Assembly (NCBI GenBank): GCA_003155465.1
Contig: PMCR01000146.1
Coordinates: 1-10,504 of the forward strand
Direction of reading: 5' to 3'
DNA length: 10,504 bases
DNA from: Myxococcales bacterium
Lineage (GTDB): Bacteria; Myxococcota; Polyangia; Fen-1088
This document shows, in pieces, positions 5,738 to 10,504 of the stretch (the first letter of the stretch is position 1; the number at the start of each line of letters is the position of its first letter). Position numbers and translations under genes: made by a program. The notes below the pieces were generated by a model that saw only the letters and a program-made list of their open reading frames with translations, made no database searches and was not told where the DNA came from.

Positions 5738-7377
5738 CAGAAACGCCTCGCTGTCTCGGCTGGCGCCGCTGGCAGCCGCGCCGGCCGCTGACCCGGAATC
5801 ACACGCCGTGCCGGCCCAGAAAGATTCCCGCGCGCCTCGGCCAAACGCTCGCGGTAGTTAGCCGATAGTGCCTGCACCGAGGCAGCCGTGCGCTCGATGA
5901 TGGGCTGCGGTGCCACCCCCATGACCAGTGCCGCAAGCACCAGCACGCCGAACACCAGGCGCTCGCGCAGTCCCAGATCGCGCACCTGCGGGTCGCGGTT
6001 CTCGGGTTTGTCGAGCGGCCCGAACATCACCCGCTGGTACATGGTCAGAAGGTACACAGCCGCAAGGATGACCGCGGTGGCAGCCAGGCCGGCCAGCAGC
6101 GCCGGATGGCCAAACATGGGAGCGGCAAGGCCTGAGGTTTGCCAGTCCTTGCCCGCCGTGAACGTTCCAGCGAGCACCAGGAACTCGCCCACGAAGCCGC
6201 ACAGGCCCGGCAGCCCGGCCGAGGCCAGCACCAGGACGAGAAAGCAGGCGCCAAACACCGGCATCTTCTTCCACAACCCACCAAAATCGCCCAGTTGGCG
6301 AGTATGGCGGCGGTCATAGAGAATCCCCACCGCGAAAAACAAGCCGCCGGTGGAGATCCCGTGGGCCAGCATCTGGAAGATGCCGCCTTCAATCCCCTTT
6401 TCGGAAAGAACCAAAATCCCGAGCACGACAAAGCCGAGGTGCGAGACCGAGGAATAGGCGACCAGCTTCTTCACGTCGTCCTGCACGTACGCCATCAGGG
6501 CGCCAAAGATGATACCGGCCACCGCCAGCCAGACAATGACAGGAGCTGACTGCTGCGCAGCCAATGGGAAGAACGGCAAGGCGAAACGCAAGAAGCCGTA
6601 GGCGCCGAACTTGAGCAACACCGCGGCCAGAATCACCGACCCGCCGGTGGGCGCTTCCACGTGAGCGTCAGGCAGCCAGGTGTGCAGCGGAAAGAGCGGC
6701 ACCTTGATCATGAAAGCCAGGGTGAAGGCGAGGAAGCACAGCAGTTCCGCCCCGCGCGGCAGCGTGATCGTGGCCCAGGTCGCGTAGTCGAAGGTCCACT
6801 GACCGGTGACCGCGTGCACTTGCGCGTACAGGTAAAGGATGGCCGCCAGCATGAGCAGCGAACCCACCAGGGTGAAGATGACGAACTTGATGGCCGCGTA
6901 CAGCCGCCTCTGCCCGCCCCAGATGCCGATGATGAAGTACATCGGGATCAGCGTCAGCTCCCAGAACACGTAGAAAGCGAACAGGTCGATGGCCAGGAAG
7001 CTGCCCAGCATGCCGGTTTCCAGCACCAGCATGGCCACGGTGAATTCCCGGCTGCGCGTCTTGTGCAGGCCCATGGCCTGGGGCGACAGCAGGGTCAAGG
7101 AAACCATCAGCGTGGTGAGCAGCACCAGCCACAGCGAGATGCCGTCCACGCCCAAATGAAAATGGATCCCCAACGAGGGAATCCAGGGGCGATCGATCTC
7201 CAACTGAAAAGCGCCGACTGATTTGTCAAAGGCGCGCAGGACAAGCAGTGATTGCCCAAGACTGGCCAGTGCCGCGACAATCCCAATGGGTCGGCTGCTG
7301 CGCTCGCCCCGCGGCGCCACCATCACCACAAGAGCGCCGAGGAGAGGGAGCAGCACTGTCAACGTGAGATCGGTCAT
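5737..7377 (-). CDS. nuoM: NADH-quinone oxidoreductase subunit M
   Basis: A 546-residue antiporter-like membrane subunit of complex I, placed between NuoL and NuoN in the pumping arm. Diagnostic motifs are FWELTLIPMYF with E140 (the key glutamate of helix 5), FMIKVPLFPLHTWLPDAHVEAPT with K225, LLKFGAYG with K256, and GLCGFVGEFLVL with E398 in broken helix 12. It begins 3 nt after the nuoL stop (TAG gcc ATG) and ends overlapping the nuoN start by one base. The core ends near residue 505. A further 40 or so residues (507-546) are polar and rich in Arg, Pro and Ala, with no membrane helix, making the protein longer than E. coli NuoM (509). If both ends of the 14-helix fold face the periplasm, as in known structures, that tail is periplasmic. 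Confidence 0.97.
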   Translation of the reverse strand: MTDLTLTVLLPLLGALVVMVAPRGERSSRPIGIVAALASLGQSLLVLRAFDKSVGAFQLEIDRPWIPSLGIHFHLGVDGISLWLVLLTTLMVSLTLLSPQAMGLHKTRSREFTVAMLVLETGMLGSFLAIDLFAFYVFWELTLIPMYFIIGIWGGQRRLYAAIKFVIFTLVGSLLMLAAILYLYAQVHAVTGQWTFDYATWATITLPRGAELLCFLAFTLAFMIKVPLFPLHTWLPDAHVEAPTGGSVILAAVLLKFGAYGFLRFALPFFPLAAQQSAPVIVWLAVAGIIFGALMAYVQDDVKKLVAYSSVSHLGFVVLGILVLSEKGIEGGIFQMLAHGISTGGLFFAVGILYDRRHTRQLGDFGGLWKKMPVFGACFLVLVLASAGLPGLCGFVGEFLVLAGTFTAGKDWQTSGLAAPMFGHPALLAGLAATAVILAAVYLLTMYQRVMFGPLDKPENRDPQVRDLGLRERLVFGVLVLAALVMGVAPQPIIERTAASVQALSANYRERLAEARGNLSGPARRVIPGQRPARLPAAPAETARRF

Positions 7378-7380
7378 GGC

Positions 7381-9585
<2,205 letters not shown>

Positions 9586-9592
9586 CGCCGCC

Positions 9593-9892
9593 CTACCCCT
9601 TCAAGGCATTCACGTCGTCCAGGTTCGCCGTCCGGCGCGTGCGAAACACGCTGACCACAATGGCCAAACCCACCGCGGCTTCGGCCGCAGCCAGCGCCAT
9701 CACGAAAAAGGCGAACACATGTCCCTGCTGGTCGCCCAGCGCCCGGGAGAAAGCGAGCAGGGCCAGCGTGCCGGCGGCCAGCTGCATCTCCACGCTCATC
9801 AGCACAATGAGTGCATTGCGACGCAGAAGCACGCCCGCGGTTCCCACGAAGAACAGGGCCAGCGAGACCAGGATGTAGGCGTAGGTTGGCAT
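9593..9892 (-). CDS. nuoK: NADH-quinone oxidoreductase subunit K
   Basis: A 99-residue protein with three membrane helices, homologous to mitochondrial ND4L, which links the quinone-side subunits to the antiporter-like pumps. The two membrane glutamates essential in the family are present: E35 in LMSVEMQL and E71 in MALAAAEAAVGLAIVV. The asparagines common just after the first glutamate (as in ELMLNAVNL) are replaced by Ala, Gly and Thr (MQLAAGTLAL), which is a modest divergence. The ATG overlaps the nuoJ stop by one base (TGATG), and the stop lies 7 nt before nuoL. Length and position are normal for a nuo operon. Confidence 0.97.
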   Translation of the reverse strand: MPTYAYILVSLALFFVGTAGVLLRRNALIVLMSVEMQLAAGTLALLAFSRALGDQQGHVFAFFVMALAAAEAAVGLAIVVSVFRTRRTANLDDVNALKG

Positions 9893-10455
9893 CAGGAAGC
9901 CCGGGATGATCGGTCTTCGCGAACATGACGGGTCAGCATCACCCCGCCTATGACGGCCAGCAAGAGCAGCAGCGAAATCGCCTCGAAGGGAAACAGGAAA
10001 TCCGAAAACAGCAAGGCCCCAACCGAGGACACGGTGCCGAAATCCTTCACCGGCGGGGTCGCCGAGGCGGCGAGAAAGGGCATGGAACGCTCACGACCGA
10101 CCAGCCAGGCAACCCGATAGAAGACATAGCCGGCCGCCAGGACCCCGGCAGCGCGGGTTACCAACCCCTGCCGGGCGATAGGCGTGGTCTCTTCGCGGTT
10201 CACCATCATGACGACGAACACGAACAGCACCATGATGGCGCCGGCGTAGACCAGGATCTGCAACACCGCGAGAAAGTGCGCCGAGAGAGTGGCAAAGAGA
10301 CCGGCGAGGGCCGCGAAGGTGAGCACCAAGGACATCACGGCGCTGACCGGATTACGCCGGGTGATGGTCAGCAAGCCGCCCGCAAGAACACCGGCGCTCA
10401 GGATGGCAAACACGATCCTCTCCGCCATGCTCGCGCTATGGGCCGCCAGGTTCAT
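9892..10455 (-). CDS. nuoJ: NADH-quinone oxidoreductase subunit J
   Basis: A 187-residue membrane protein with five predicted helices, homologous to mitochondrial ND6, in the membrane arm of complex I beside NuoK. Recognisable segments are RNPVSAVMSLVLTF (34-47), the highly conserved third helix VLQILVYAGAIMVLFVFVVMM (64-84), whose Y70 lies in the pi-bulge region involved in coupling, and the final helix FPFEAISLLLLLAVIGGVML (155-174). The start at 10455 is supported by a 4-bp ATGA overlap with the preceding frame. An internal ATG at 10428 would give MAERIVFAIL and is a possible alternative that removes nine residues. It ends overlapping nuoK by one base. Length is close to E. coli NuoJ (184). 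Confidence 0.96.
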   Translation of the reverse strand: MNLAAHSASMAERIVFAILSAGVLAGGLLTITRRNPVSAVMSLVLTFAALAGLFATLSAHFLAVLQILVYAGAIMVLFVFVVMMVNREETTPIARQGLVTRAAGVLAAGYVFYRVAWLVGRERSMPFLAASATPPVKDFGTVSSVGALLFSDFLFPFEAISLLLLLAVIGGVMLTRHVREDRSSRAS

Positions 10456-10504
10456 GATGCCTTGGCAGCCTTGACCACGCGGGCCTCGAAGTCGGCGCGG
10501 AACT
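10452..10504 (-). CDS. nuoI: C-terminal end of the gene upstream of nuoJ, probably nuoI
   Basis: Reading into the window on the minus strand, an open frame gives FRADFEARVVKAAKAS and stops at a TGA that overlaps the nuoJ ATG as ATGA. Only 16 whole codons are visible, so sequence alone cannot name it. In nuo operons the gene before nuoJ is normally nuoI, the peripheral-arm subunit with two 4Fe-4S clusters, and a charged, soluble C-terminal tail fits. The iron-sulfur motifs would lie outside the window. The call rests on gene order. Confidence 0.55.
   Translation of the reverse strand, partial: FRADFEARVVKAAKAS

Overview
The window is GC-rich, gene-dense DNA. It looks like the chromosome of a Gram-negative bacterium, most plausibly a deltaproteobacterium in the broad sense (Myxococcota or relatives). 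That placement rests on codon composition, the IHF-beta-like protein and an extended NuoL, and is inference. There are no mobile elements, tRNAs, rRNAs or CRISPR arrays.

Layout. Left end, plus strand: the 3' part of an unrecognised gene with four cysteines (2-616), then a small HU/IHF-family DNA-bending protein (653-979). A CCGG-rich convergent spacer follows (about 980-1092). Everything to its right is on the minus strand. Reading in the direction of transcription (right to left), the first block is the last part of a complex I operon: the tail of the gene before nuoJ (probably nuoI), then nuoJ, nuoK, nuoL, nuoM and nuoN. These genes are separated by 7 nt or less, or overlap by 1 or 4 nt. 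After a gap of about 127 bp comes a second compact minus-strand cluster: a HIT-family protein, a 107-residue protein matching only the C-terminal end of sialate O-acetylesterases, and a 762-residue phosphotransferase. The phosphotransferase has a PEP-synthase-type ATP-grasp domain at the N-terminus and a phosphohistidine swivel domain at the C-terminus.

How the genes work together. NuoJ-N form the proton-pumping membrane arm of NADH:quinone oxidoreductase. The key charged residues of the antiporter-like subunits L, M and N and the two glutamates of NuoK are all present. NuoL is unusual: after its last membrane helix it carries about 80 extra residues resembling a PKD-type beta-sandwich with a DxDxDG loop, predicted to lie in the periplasm. 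The HIT / esterase-tail / phosphotransferase cluster has no known joint pathway. Its tight spacing suggests co-expression. The phosphotransferase lacks the PEP-binding barrel, so it resembles rifampin phosphotransferase in architecture rather than true PEP synthase, and its acceptor is unknown. It also contains a repeat-rich, low-complexity segment of roughly 65-75 residues that looks like an in-frame insertion.

Most worth a second look: the NuoL C-terminal domain, the barrel-less phosphotransferase and its insert, and the orphan esterase tail translationally coupled to it. I see no clear-cut new defence or mobile system.
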